Assembly (NCBI RefSeq): GCF_005871185.1
Contig: NZ_SWKN01000006.1
Coordinates: 186,001-250,000 of the forward strand
Length of the DNA stretch: 64,000 bases
Direction of reading: 5' to 3'
DNA from: Limnobacter alexandrii
GTDB lineage: Bacteria > Pseudomonadota > Gammaproteobacteria > Burkholderiales > Burkholderiaceae_B
In this document: piece by piece, positions 17,801 to 26,710 of the stretch
Position numbering within the stretch: position 1 is the first letter of the stretch
How the letters are laid out: each line of letters starts with the position of its first letter
Translations under genes and position numbers: made by a program
Notes under the pieces: generated by a model
Database searches by the model: none
Told to the model about the DNA's origin: nothing
What the model saw: the letters and a program-made list of their open reading frames with translations, nothing else

Positions 17801-18999
17801 ACCAAAAGCCCATGCAGTTGGTACTTGTTGCGGATACATTTCCGCCTTTGCGCACTTCCGGTGCTGTGCAGCTACGCGATTTGTCACGTGAGTTTGCGCG
17901 GCAGGGGCACCAGCTTACTGTTCTGCTACCGGCGCCCGGCCAGCAAACGCCTTGGCAACTGGAGCAGTTTGATGGTGTGCAGGTGTTGCGCCTTAGAGCA
18001 CCCAAAACCAAAGACATAAGCTACATTCGCCGAACACTGGCTGAACTGCTCATGCCGCTGGCCATGCTGCGCAACCTGAAGCGAAGCCCGCTGGCAAACT
18101 GCAAATGGGAGGGTGTGCTGTGGTACGCACCGTCCATTTTCCACGGGCCCCTGGTCAGTGCCATCAAACAATCCAGCAATTGCAAAAGCTACCTGATTAT
18201 TCGGGACATATTCCCGGAATGGGCTGTGGACATGGGGCTGATGGGTCGCGGGCTGCCCTATCGTTTTTTTAGTGCGGTGGCGCGTTATCAGTATTCAGTG
18301 GCCAATGTAATTGGTGTGCAAACACCGGGCAACAAAACCTACTTTGAACAATGGCAACAACAGCCAAACCGCAAACTGGAGGTGTTGCAAAACTGGCTTG
18401 ATGAACCGAAACAAAAAAAATGCTCAATTCAAGTCGATGAAACAACACTGAAAGGGCGGACAATATTTGTTTACGCCGGGAATATGGGTGTGGCACAAGG
18501 CATGGATATTCTGCTGGATTTGGCCGAAAAGCTGCTGGCAAACACTGGCGTTGGATTTCTGTTTGTTGGGCGCGGCAGCGAGGCAGCAAGGTTAAGGTTG
18601 GCCGCACAAACACGACAGCTGCACAACATCGTATTTTTTGATGAAATAGACCCAGACGAAATCCCTGGCCTTTACGCGCAATGCAGCGTGGGCATTGTTG
18701 CTTTGGATTACAAGCACAAATCGCACAACATACCCGGCAAGTTTTTAACTTACATGCAAAGCGGATTGCCTGTGTTAGCCAATATTAATGCTGGTAACGA
18801 TCTGGCTCAAATCATTCGGGATGAACGTGTGGGGCAAGTTTGCGAGAGCAACTCTATCGACGAGTTGCTTCAGTTGTGCAGCATTTTGCTCGACTCAATC
18901 CAAACGGATAACAAATTGCCAATCCGTTGCAAACAATTATTTGAACGTGAGTTTTCAGTGCGCAGAACCGTGCATCAAATTACGGCAGCGCTGATTTAA
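17797..18999 (+). CDS. wbuB: WbuB-like glycosyltransferase (probable L-fucosamine transferase)
   Basis: This 400-residue GT4 protein resembles WbuB, the L-FucNAc transferase that usually follows fnlABC. Visible blocks are [58 protein letters not shown] and [18 protein letters not shown]. The start is either the TTG at 17797, overlapping fnlC, or the ATG at 17812. Its 3' end overlaps the 3' end of the convergent yjbH-like gene by 20 bp. It ends the 16.6-kb operon. Confidence 0.82.
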   Translation: MNQKPMQLVLVADTFPPLRTSGAVQLRDLSREFARQGHQLTVLLPAPGQQTPWQLEQFDGVQVLRLRAPKTKDISYIRRTLAELLMPLAMLRNLKRSPLANCKWEGVLWYAPSIFHGPLVSAIKQSSNCKSYLIIRDIFPEWAVDMGLMGRGLPYRFFSAVARYQYSVANVIGVQTPGNKTYFEQWQQQPNRKLEVLQNWLDEPKQKKCSIQVDETTLKGRTIFVYAGNMGVAQGMDILLDLAEKLLANTGVGFLFVGRGSEAARLRLAAQTRQLHNIVFFDEIDPDEIPGLYAQCSVGIVALDYKHKSHNIPGKFLTYMQSGLPVLANINAGNDLAQIIRDERVGQVCESNSIDELLQLCSILLDSIQTDNKLPIRCKQLFEREFSVRRTVHQITAALI

Positions 19000-21823
19000 A
19001 TTGCAAAGTCCTCGGGCTTCTCACGCTCGTTTCTTCAAACAGGCTCAAAGCCCTTCTCAACTTCGCACCACCATCTCGCGTTACCTGCACCCAGTTAAAG
19101 CTGGCATCGCCCGGTACGGTGCTGCTAAACAGCGCATCAAAAGGCACACGCAGGTAAATGCCTTTGTCAAAACTTCCTTCACCAAAATCTTCAGCCGACA
19201 CATTGGTTTTACTGGCGTAGGCACCAATTTTCACGCCGTTGTCAAACACACGTGAAAGGTCTACCGTAACGCCTTTGTCCCCAGCCAAATATTGGCCCAC
19301 TGAAACCGTGGCCAGTATGTCTTCAAAACCAGTGTCCACGTAAGCCGTAATGTGGCCGGTGTTCACCGTGTAATTTCTGAAATCAAAGTCTTGTTCAAAT
19401 GCACGCTGTTTTACGCGGTTGGCATCTACCCCCAAGGCCCAACGTGAATTCATGGGGCGGTACAGGTATTCGCCGCCCACGCCGCCAAACATGCTTTCCA
19501 AATACCCGCCATACAAGCTGTAAAAATGGTTTTGTGATAGCTGGCCCACATGGTTAAGTTGCAAGTTGCTCAGTTTGGTGTCGGAGGCTGTTGAATACTC
19601 GCGGAAATTGGTACGCACAGGCGGCAAGTTGCTGGTGCTGCGTTGTGTAAACTTGTCGAATGTGCCGCCCAGTACATGGTCTACACGGCCAGTTATCCAA
19701 GTGCTGTTTGTTAATTCAACTTCGCCCCTGGCATAGGCTGTAAACTGAAACAGGTAGCCATTGGCACCACCAAAGGTTTGATCGTAACCCAAGCCAACAG
19801 CGCCGTTGTACCAGGGGTCGTAATCGGTGTGCAACGGTTTGTAGGCGTAGTTATTGGGCTCAACGGCCACTACCGAGCCGCCGTTGGCGTGCTGCTCGTT
19901 TTGCTGCTCAGTTTTCAATACTGGCAGCTGGGTTTTGTCTTCAGCCCATTTGTTGCGGTCTACTACATGTTCTGCAATTTCCGCGCCTCGGTTTTGGTAA
20001 GCAAAGCTAAACCAGTTAATGCCTTCTGCCACGTTTTCATGTAGGGCTGCGGTGGCTTTGTCCACAGCCTTGGCTGGGTAGGTAACGTCGGCATTTTTAA
20101 CGGTAAGCTGCACTTCACTGCCACGTTGTTGAACGCTTTCAACATTCCAGGTGGTTTGCTCTTCCACCAGCTTTACGGTTTTTTCCCAATTGGTGCTGGC
20201 AGGGCGTGGGCCTTGCGTAACCACCACAGGTTTGGGGTCAGTTATTTTGGGCACTGCATACTTGCTTACATTCTCTTTAAACGACAAGGCAAAGCCCATG
20301 GTGTTGCCGCGTTGTACGCTAACGCTGAAATCGATGTAATCATTAATGCGGTACACCGCACCATAATTAACATTGGTGGTTTGTACCTGCGGGTTGTTCA
20401 GTGGTTCGTTGGTATAGTCGTTGCCATCCAGTTCCACTTTAAAAATCAAATCATGCCAGGGGGTTTGCCACTCAACACCGCCGAACAGTGCGGCTTCGCC
20501 ACGAAAGTAAGCACTACTGTTGGCCTGTCCACCAACCCCAACATCCAGCTCCGGACGAGTGTCAAATTCATCGCTTATAAAGCCTATTGGGTTGGATATG
20601 CCGCCCCCAGTGGCCATGTTGCCAAAGCCCAAGCCAAGGGTGAAGTCGAACTGGCCCGCACGTTTGTTAGCCACAAAGTATTCGCTGGAAAACAAACCAG
20701 TGCCGCCAATGTCGCGAAGGCCCATAGCCACCTCAGGCAGGTAGGCAGTCTCATCCAACAAACGTACCTTCAAGTCCACGCTTTTGTCCTGGTATTTGCG
20801 ATCGCCACTAAAATCGAACCGCCCAAAACGGCGGTTGGTAATAATGGAGTACCGAAAACCCGCTTCCAACCATTCAAAAGGCTGGTAAATAAAGGAATAG
20901 CGGGAATAAGGTTCAACCCGGCTGGCAGTAATGCTAATAGTGCCCTCTTCTGCCATTCGGGCGCTGGGCATTTGCAGCAAGCCTACCGTGCCCCAATCGC
21001 TGCGGGTGGGGCGCACCGTGTAATCAAAAGGTGTATTGCTGGCCGGTGTAATAGTTTCCGCGGGTGCTGCCACAACTTGTGCGGCCTTATCGGTTTGATA
21101 CGCACCCTGGGTTTGCAAAAATTCGACCAGTTGCAGGCTTTCTTGCTCGGCCCAGCCACTACCGCGTGTGGGGGCCCACACCCATGCACCTGGTTGTGGC
21201 AAGGTTTGTTCAGTTTGGTTCCACAGCCCCACGTTCAGCTTGTGTACTTCTCCAGTGGGTTGCACCAGCCAAGCATGGTCAAAACCTGCGCCAAACTGGT
21301 ACCAACTGCGTTTTGGAAAGCATTGCTGCAAATAGGCAATTACCGACACCTGCGGCTTAAACTCAGCCACACACTGCCCACCCGTGCCCAGCACGGCAAT
21401 GTGGTTGGCTGTGGGTTGCAGCACTACCGAATCGTTGGCTTGCAACACCGGGTCCAGGTGCATTTTGGCGGCCATTTCATGACCATCTTGCGTGGGCAGC
21501 AGTTGCCGGCCTGTGGCAGGCAAACTTTCCACCAATGGTTTTAAATAAGCAGGCACTTTGCCTGTGGGCTGCATGCCAAGCAGCGTAATCAGTTGCGTTT
21601 TTTGAAGTGCTTGCTTGTTGTACAGTTCAGCACGCTTTAACAGCATGCTGCCCAGTTGCAGGGTTTGCCCTTCGCCATTGGTGGCGCTGCCGGGCAATAA
21701 TTGCTCGCGCATAAGCAGCTCTGAAAGGCGCTCGCCCTGCTTTGGCGCGTATATGCTTTCCGCGTGGGCCCAACCAAACTGGGCAATTAACAAGGCCAGG
21801 GCTGCGGTTGTTTTAAGTTTCAT
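18980..21823 (-). CDS. yjbH: YjbG-YjbH fusion, outer-membrane polysaccharide secretion protein
   Basis: This 947-residue protein has a signal peptide ending near AHAES. Residues about 25-235 resemble YjbG/GfcC: a PVTGRQ-like LPATGRQLLP block, VLGTGGQCVAEFKPQVSVIAYL, and VHKLNVGLWNQTEQTLPQPGAWVW. From about residue 270 the protein follows YjbH/GfcD: WGTVGLLQMPSARMAEEGTI, then YSRYSFIYQPFEWLEAGFRY and LRDIGGTGLFSSEYFVANK, with many amphipathic strands to the end. YjbH is thought to be an outer-membrane beta-barrel for exopolysaccharide secretion. I use the ATG at 21823, overlapping the yjbF stop. In E. coli yjbG and yjbH are separate genes. Confidence 0.82.
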   Translation of the reverse strand: MKLKTTAALALLIAQFGWAHAESIYAPKQGERLSELLMREQLLPGSATNGEGQTLQLGSMLLKRAELYNKQALQKTQLITLLGMQPTGKVPAYLKPLVESLPATGRQLLPTQDGHEMAAKMHLDPVLQANDSVVLQPTANHIAVLGTGGQCVAEFKPQVSVIAYLQQCFPKRSWYQFGAGFDHAWLVQPTGEVHKLNVGLWNQTEQTLPQPGAWVWAPTRGSGWAEQESLQLVEFLQTQGAYQTDKAAQVVAAPAETITPASNTPFDYTVRPTRSDWGTVGLLQMPSARMAEEGTISITASRVEPYSRYSFIYQPFEWLEAGFRYSIITNRRFGRFDFSGDRKYQDKSVDLKVRLLDETAYLPEVAMGLRDIGGTGLFSSEYFVANKRAGQFDFTLGLGFGNMATGGGISNPIGFISDEFDTRPELDVGVGGQANSSAYFRGEAALFGGVEWQTPWHDLIFKVELDGNDYTNEPLNNPQVQTTNVNYGAVYRINDYIDFSVSVQRGNTMGFALSFKENVSKYAVPKITDPKPVVVTQGPRPASTNWEKTVKLVEEQTTWNVESVQQRGSEVQLTVKNADVTYPAKAVDKATAALHENVAEGINWFSFAYQNRGAEIAEHVVDRNKWAEDKTQLPVLKTEQQNEQHANGGSVVAVEPNNYAYKPLHTDYDPWYNGAVGLGYDQTFGGANGYLFQFTAYARGEVELTNSTWITGRVDHVLGGTFDKFTQRSTSNLPPVRTNFREYSTASDTKLSNLQLNHVGQLSQNHFYSLYGGYLESMFGGVGGEYLYRPMNSRWALGVDANRVKQRAFEQDFDFRNYTVNTGHITAYVDTGFEDILATVSVGQYLAGDKGVTVDLSRVFDNGVKIGAYASKTNVSAEDFGEGSFDKGIYLRVPFDALFSSTVPGDASFNWVQVTRDGGAKLRRALSLFEETSVRSPRTLQFKSALP

Positions 21824-22503
21824 GGCTGGGTTGCTGGGTTGGTTCGGTGCAGCCATTCAACGCAAACACTGGGGGTAAGGCATTGGCTGCCGTACACGGG
21901 GCTTCCGTTGCTGGCAAATGCATGCAGGCTGTAAGGAATTTCACTGTTGGGCAGCGGTACTTCCTGAAACCACACCAAGGGTTGCCTGCCTTGTTGCGCG
22001 GCTTCTAAAAGGCGTTTGCGCAGCACGCTGTTGCCCGTGTTTACAGATGATTCAGGCACCGCCTGAAAACGCAAGGCCACAGTTTTATTAAAAATTTGTT
22101 GATCGGGCTGGCTGTAAGTTTTGCTGGTGGGCAATTGCACCGCTTGCTGGTTGGGGGCGGCCCAAGTGTATTCAGTGGTGCTTATGGCGTTATTAACACC
22201 GGTAACACTGACCAAAAAACCGTTTTGCAGCCGCAGCAATTCGCGTTGTGAATCGTACCAGGTTTGCACTGGGGGCTGCTGCTTGGGCGTGGCCACGTAG
22301 CCCAGCACCATCATGGCTTGCGCACCAACCGTGTGCGCTTCCAGGTACTGCAAATTGGGGTTCATTTCAAACTGCTCAAACCGGTACGGGCTTGGCGAAC
22401 CCACCGCCTGAATCATGTCGTATGCAGCTTTGAAGTTGCTTGCACATGCACTTAGGCCAAGGCTGGCAACTAGCAATACAAGAAGGCGATTAAATTTGAG
22501 CAC
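21820..22503 (-). CDS. yjbF: YjbF/GfcB-family outer-membrane lipoprotein
   Basis: This 227-residue protein has a lipoprotein signal peptide, LLVLLVASLGLSAC, with the acylated Cys at residue 20. The body contains blocks typical of YjbF: FEMNPNLQYLEAHTVGAQAMMVLGYV, then YDSQRELLRLQNGFLVSVTGV. It would sit on the inner leaflet of the outer membrane and help the export machine. It ends in ATGA overlap with the YjbG-YjbH gene, so the two are co-translated. A strong hairpin separates it from the small YjbE-like gene upstream. Confidence 0.83.
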   Translation of the reverse strand: MLKFNRLLVLLVASLGLSACASNFKAAYDMIQAVGSPSPYRFEQFEMNPNLQYLEAHTVGAQAMMVLGYVATPKQQPPVQTWYDSQRELLRLQNGFLVSVTGVNNAISTTEYTWAAPNQQAVQLPTSKTYSQPDQQIFNKTVALRFQAVPESSVNTGNSVLRKRLLEAAQQGRQPLVWFQEVPLPNSEIPYSLHAFASNGSPVYGSQCLTPSVCVEWLHRTNPATQP

Positions 22504-22541
22504 AGTGGGTTTTTATACAAATGCGAATGGGTTGGGCGAAA

Positions 22542-22570
22542 AAAAACGCCCCCTGAAAGGAGGCGTTTTT
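22542..22570. terminator. Rho-independent terminator or attenuator between yjbE-like and yjbF
   Basis: Arms AAAAACGCCCCCT and AGGAGGCGTTTTT (13 bp, one mismatch) enclose the loop GAA. On the minus strand, the direction of these genes, the right half ends in a run of T. It lies 13 bp after the yjbE-like stop and about 40 bp before yjbF, so it may lower expression of yjbF and yjbH relative to the small protein. Confidence 0.8.
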
Positions 22571-22582
22571 AGATACGGCAGC

Positions 22583-22888
22583 TTACTGTGACTGAGAAAC
22601 AGACACGGGGGCATTGTTGTCGTCGTTAGAAACAGCGATAACAGTACCCAAAGCAGCAGCAACACCTACCGCACCGGCAACGCCCAAGCCACCAGCAGCA
22701 GCGCCAGCACCAGCCGCGCCGGCACCTGCACTTGCGCCTGAACCAGCACCAGCACCTGCGCTTGCACCACCGGAGCCACCACCAGCACCACCGGCCTGAC
22801 CACCAGAAGCAGCTTCACCAGTTTCGGATTGCGCAATTGCAACACCGCTGAATACAACCATTGAAATTAATGCCAAAAACTTTTTCAT
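22583..22888 (-). CDS. YjbE/GfcA-like small secreted Gly/Ala-rich protein
   Basis: This 101-residue protein has a clear signal peptide (MKKFLALISMVVFSGVAIAQ) and a low-complexity body rich in Gly, Ala and Ser. A hydrophobic stretch VAGAVGVAAALGTVIAVSNDD follows near the C-terminus, as in YjbE/GfcA proteins of exopolysaccharide operons. I chose the ATG at 22888, preceded by GGGAGATTGG. Position directly before yjbF and yjbH supports the call; the sequence alone is too biased for proof. Its function in E. coli is also unknown. Confidence 0.68.
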   Translation of the reverse strand: MKKFLALISMVVFSGVAIAQSETGEAASGGQAGGAGGGSGGASAGAGAGSGASAGAGAAGAGAAAGGLGVAGAVGVAAALGTVIAVSNDDNNAPVSVSQSQ

Positions 22889-23012
22889 ATCCAATCTCCC
22901 TAGGGATAAACAATTACCAAAAGCGCGCAAGGTAAAACTTACAACAAAACCCGCGTTAACACCACCCCATATTTAAAGGGCGATAGTTTACTTACAACAC
23001 CCGGCTCAACAC

Positions 23013-24221
23013 TCAACCACGCAGGCGCCAAGCTTTTTTCAAGGCCTGAAGGCGAGTGGCCGACTCTTCATCACTACCTGCCTTGCGCATGGCACCTTTC
23101 ATCAAGGCAATTAACACCGCCAAAAAGCCGGCGGCCAGCACACTTAACACCACAATCAGGGCACGTTTAGGCTTGCTTTTACGCTCGGGCACAGTGGCCA
23201 TGTCCAGTTGCTGCACATTGCCGCCGTCTTTGGCTTCGTCCACTTTGGCCAGCTCAAACTGCTTGGCCATAATTTCAAACACGGCTTCCTGGTATTTCAC
23301 TTCGCGCAAAGCGCGAACGTATTCAAGCCCTTGCTCGGGCAAATTGCCCGCAGACACCAGCCCCAATTCACCACCCGTGCCGCCTTTGTCCAGCTTCTTG
23401 AGTTCAGCACGCAGGCCGTTCAATTCAGCCACCACACGGCGGTAGTCTGAATTCTCGGGCGTGGCAAAGGTGCGCATTGCGCTTAGCTGCACTTCCCGCT
23501 GGGCAATTTCGGCACGCAGGCGTGCCACGGCCTCAATGGTGGCCTCGGCCTGGCTTTTCAGTTCAACCAAACCGGTGCGTTCTTGGGTTTCTTTAAGCTT
23601 TACTTCCGCCGCAGAAAGTTCCTCTTTCGACTTTGCAAACTGATCTTCAAAAAACTGACGGCGTTGCTGTGCTTCGGTAACTGCCACGCGGGTCATAAGG
23701 TCTTTCAACACCGCGTAATAGGCGTTGGCCATTTTGGCAGCCAGCTCGGGGTCTTTGTCGTCGACCTCGATGGTAATCAAGTTCGATTTTTTATCACTGC
23801 TCACCCGAACCACTCCATCCAGCGTTTTGTAAACATCTGAGCGCAGTTCGGCCTCGTAATATTCAACCAAGTTAAATTGATTAATAATTTGGTCTTTCGC
23901 ACTGCGGCTTTGCAGCATGGCAATAACAGTGTCGGCTGTTGTTCCACCCGTGCTAATACCAGCCAAACCAGCCAAACCACCCAAGCTGGCCAAAGCAGCC
24001 GCTGCGCCACCGCCGCCACTGTTTTGTGGAGGCAGCAGTGTGGTTTTTGCGGTAAATATGGGCGTTAGAAACAAGCTGACCACAATGACCACAATGCCAA
24101 CCACAAAGGGCAAGCCGAAGATCAGTTTTTTTTCTTCGCCCAGGGTGGTGGCCAATTCAACCAGGCTGATTTCATCGTCGTCGTAATCGCCAACTGGCTG
24201 GGAATCAATATTCGAATTCAT
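23013..24221 (-). CDS. wzz: Wzz-type chain-length regulator
   Basis: This 402-residue inner-membrane protein has transmembrane segments at about residues 35-55 and 358-378 and a long coiled-coil periplasmic part between. The N-terminal DEISLVELATTLGEEKKLI and the C-terminal TVPERKSKPKRALIVVLSVLAAGF are typical of Wzz/PCP proteins; the Pro-rich motif next to TM2 is visible. A Gly/Ala-rich insert lies after TM1 (residues 68-95). There is no C-terminal tyrosine kinase domain, so it is a Wzz rather than a Wzc type. It would set polymer length together with Wzy. Confidence 0.88.
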   Translation of the reverse strand: MNSNIDSQPVGDYDDDEISLVELATTLGEEKKLIFGLPFVVGIVVIVVSLFLTPIFTAKTTLLPPQNSGGGGAAAALASLGGLAGLAGISTGGTTADTVIAMLQSRSAKDQIINQFNLVEYYEAELRSDVYKTLDGVVRVSSDKKSNLITIEVDDKDPELAAKMANAYYAVLKDLMTRVAVTEAQQRRQFFEDQFAKSKEELSAAEVKLKETQERTGLVELKSQAEATIEAVARLRAEIAQREVQLSAMRTFATPENSDYRRVVAELNGLRAELKKLDKGGTGGELGLVSAGNLPEQGLEYVRALREVKYQEAVFEIMAKQFELAKVDEAKDGGNVQQLDMATVPERKSKPKRALIVVLSVLAAGFLAVLIALMKGAMRKAGSDEESATRLQALKKAWRLRG

Positions 24222-24233
24222 GCGTATTTCTCG

Positions 24234-26633
24234 TTAATCCTGAATGGCGTTAACCGCTGCTGCACCCAAACCAACCTGGTAGAAAATTTGGGAAATGTCG
24301 ATTAGCGTTTTGGTGAGCGATACACGTTCGAAGTCTTCAGGCACATAAATGGCGTCGCCAGGCAAAGCACGTTTGCCATACAAGCCACTAACGAAAGGCA
24401 ACCAGCCTTGCTGCGCACTGTCTACCGTGCCATTGGCGCGAATTACAAAAATGGAGCCATCGTCTGCGCCCTTTGCCGCGCCACCGGCCAATCCCAAATA
24501 GTCAAACACAGTGTTACCCGATTCGAACGCATACACGCCCTGGCTGTACACCGAGCCCAGCACCGCCACCTGGCCGGGTAGCGAGGGAATGGACACCACA
24601 TCGCCATCGACCAACAACAAAGGCGGCAATTCAGCAATAGTTTGCGCATTCGGTTTAATGTCGAGAACCACGCGGCCTTCGGGTTTCATTTTCCGCAAAC
24701 GCTCGAGGTACGCCCCTTGAATTTGGGCTTGCTTTTGGGCGTTGGCGGCATCGCCAGCGGAAATTGCTGAGGCCGCATTGCTGGCTTGGGCTGACACCAA
24801 CATGCGTTCAGCCTGCTCCAGTGCTTTTTGCTTTTGCTGTTCTTGCTCAACTGCGATGGCCCGGCGAGTTACCTTGGTGCCAAACAGGTAGGCGTCTTCA
24901 GCCAAACCACCCGCTTTTACAATCACATCGCGCAGCGATTCGCCCGGGGCAATTTGATAGTAACCGGGGGCTTTCACTTCGCCAGTTACCTTGATTAAGG
25001 CAGTTTGGCGCGAGCGGGGAATTTGGGCATCGTTAGCACCGAACACTGTGACCACATCGCCCGCCTGCAATTGCATGTTTTGAACGGGGTCGCCAGCCAT
25101 GGCTTTGCGCAGGTTGAAAGGAATGAGGCGTGTTTGCAGTTCTTGCCTGTCTAGCCGCTCGATAACTGCATAATCCCAGTTAATTTGTGAAAGCATGTTC
25201 GAAATGGTGTCTTCAACCACTTCAATTTTTTGCTCACCTTCTTCGCCTTGGTCGGTTTTATTGAACAGTTTGGAGTCGTCTGTGTTCAACTGGCTTTGCA
25301 GCTTTGGATCCCGAACTGATCGCTCTGCGTCGTCTTTGCTGAATTGAACCAAGGCCCCCTTCTTTTTGAAGTAGCTGTCTTGAATCAAGGCATCGGTATT
25401 GGGAATAAGGTCGGCAATTCGCATACCCTCAAAAAACGGGTAGCGCGCAGGTGTGGCCACATTGCCTTTCAAGGTCACTGCGTTGGTAAATTCGCGGCGG
25501 GTTTGGAACAGGGTTACAATGTCGCCGTCTTTCAGGGCCGCCTGGTTTAAAGCGCGGCTGTAGCTAAGCTGCTCTACCGCACGGGGCGCCTTCGGGTTGT
25601 CGGTGTTGAAACCCTCGATAAGAACAGAGTCTTGGCGCAGCAAGGTACGGTCGACACCGGAAATTTCGAGAATATCGTTCAGCCCTTCGCCGGGCTTTAG
25701 TTCAAATATTGCGGCGGCGGGGCCAGCCACGTTCAGTGCCACACGTGCACCAGCCTGACCGATAAAGATTACGTCGCCCGCTCTAAGTTTACGGTCATTG
25801 TTCAACTCGCCTTTGCGAAGCAAATCGTACAGATCGAAGGTGGCCACAGTAACACCACCACGTTTTAGCTGCACATTGCGAAAGCTGCCGTTGACACCGG
25901 GCTGTGCCACAGAAAACACCACCGAGGCCAAAGTGCTAGTGCTGCTTACTGTGTGCATGCCGGGAGCCAATGCCTGACCTGCCACATAAATGCTGACACC
26001 ACTTAACTTGCCCAGGGTGGCGCTTAGGTTAAAGTTTTTGTAGTACTTGCTGATTTCAGCAGTGAGGAATTGATCCAGATTGCGAGCCCGCACACCGGCC
26101 ACGGGGAAGGTGCCCACTGAAGGAATGGTGAGCTGACCGTCGCGATCGACCACGGCGGTGTGGTTCACATCGATAGCGCCCCACACCCGCACCAAAATTT
26201 GATCACCCGCGCTAATTTCATAGTCTGCGGAAACGGGGGTGTTTTCAGCTTGCGTTTGTTTTAAGTCGACCTTGAGCGCAGATGTGCCAAATGGATAAAG
26301 CAACTTGCCGGTGTTTTCAAACACAAAGCGCTGAAACAGGCTAAGTGGTCGATTGGGCAAAGGCTGCGCCTGGAGCGGTGCTTCAACTGCACCCTGCGCC
26401 ACATCTCCTGAGCTTGATTCCGAATTGACTTTGCCAACAAGCCCCTCACCCACATTCGAAGGCAGGTTATTGGGCTGCGCATTCAAACGATCAGTATTTG
26501 AACGGTTAAGTTGTTGATCATTTACAAAACCTGCCAAACCAAGCGGCACTTGGGCAAATGCGCTGCCGCTGGACACCAGTGCAACACAAACCAATGCAAA
26601 TCGGATCTTTTGGCCGAAAGCTGATAGAAACAT
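24234..26633 (-). CDS. Wza-like polysaccharide export protein with several SLBB domains
   Basis: This 799-residue protein has a cleavable signal peptide (ending near SAFAQ) and no lipobox. A Poly_export domain begins near residue 140 (DYEISAGDQILVRVWGAIDV, then DGQLTIPSVGTFPVAGVRA). It is followed by several SLBB-like units, such as VYVAGQALAPGMHTVSSTST, VTGEVKAPGYYQIAPGESLRD and VLGSVYSQGVYAFESGNTV. It is about twice as long as E. coli Wza, as often seen in beta-proteobacterial EPS systems. It would form the periplasmic/outer-membrane conduit for the polymer. Confidence 0.88.
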   Translation of the reverse strand: MFLSAFGQKIRFALVCVALVSSGSAFAQVPLGLAGFVNDQQLNRSNTDRLNAQPNNLPSNVGEGLVGKVNSESSSGDVAQGAVEAPLQAQPLPNRPLSLFQRFVFENTGKLLYPFGTSALKVDLKQTQAENTPVSADYEISAGDQILVRVWGAIDVNHTAVVDRDGQLTIPSVGTFPVAGVRARNLDQFLTAEISKYYKNFNLSATLGKLSGVSIYVAGQALAPGMHTVSSTSTLASVVFSVAQPGVNGSFRNVQLKRGGVTVATFDLYDLLRKGELNNDRKLRAGDVIFIGQAGARVALNVAGPAAAIFELKPGEGLNDILEISGVDRTLLRQDSVLIEGFNTDNPKAPRAVEQLSYSRALNQAALKDGDIVTLFQTRREFTNAVTLKGNVATPARYPFFEGMRIADLIPNTDALIQDSYFKKKGALVQFSKDDAERSVRDPKLQSQLNTDDSKLFNKTDQGEEGEQKIEVVEDTISNMLSQINWDYAVIERLDRQELQTRLIPFNLRKAMAGDPVQNMQLQAGDVVTVFGANDAQIPRSRQTALIKVTGEVKAPGYYQIAPGESLRDVIVKAGGLAEDAYLFGTKVTRRAIAVEQEQQKQKALEQAERMLVSAQASNAASAISAGDAANAQKQAQIQGAYLERLRKMKPEGRVVLDIKPNAQTIAELPPLLLVDGDVVSIPSLPGQVAVLGSVYSQGVYAFESGNTVFDYLGLAGGAAKGADDGSIFVIRANGTVDSAQQGWLPFVSGLYGKRALPGDAIYVPEDFERVSLTKTLIDISQIFYQVGLGAAAVNAIQD

Positions 26634-26710
26634 CGTTTAACTCTATTAATTGAAATTACCGGTCAAGGCCACAATTGGCCAGTTGGATTTAAGGTTAGCA
26701 GAAAGCCGCT

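Noticed and set aside
20126-21544. 472-codon plus-strand open frame opposite yjbH
   Set aside because: It is a shadow of the yjbH codons: no domain, no ribosome site, composition biased to Arg, Gln and Ala, and the minus strand holds clear family motifs.
22614-22799. Ala/Pro-rich plus-strand frame opposite the YjbE-like gene
   Set aside because: It is the complement of Gly/Ala codons (low complexity) and has no signal or context.
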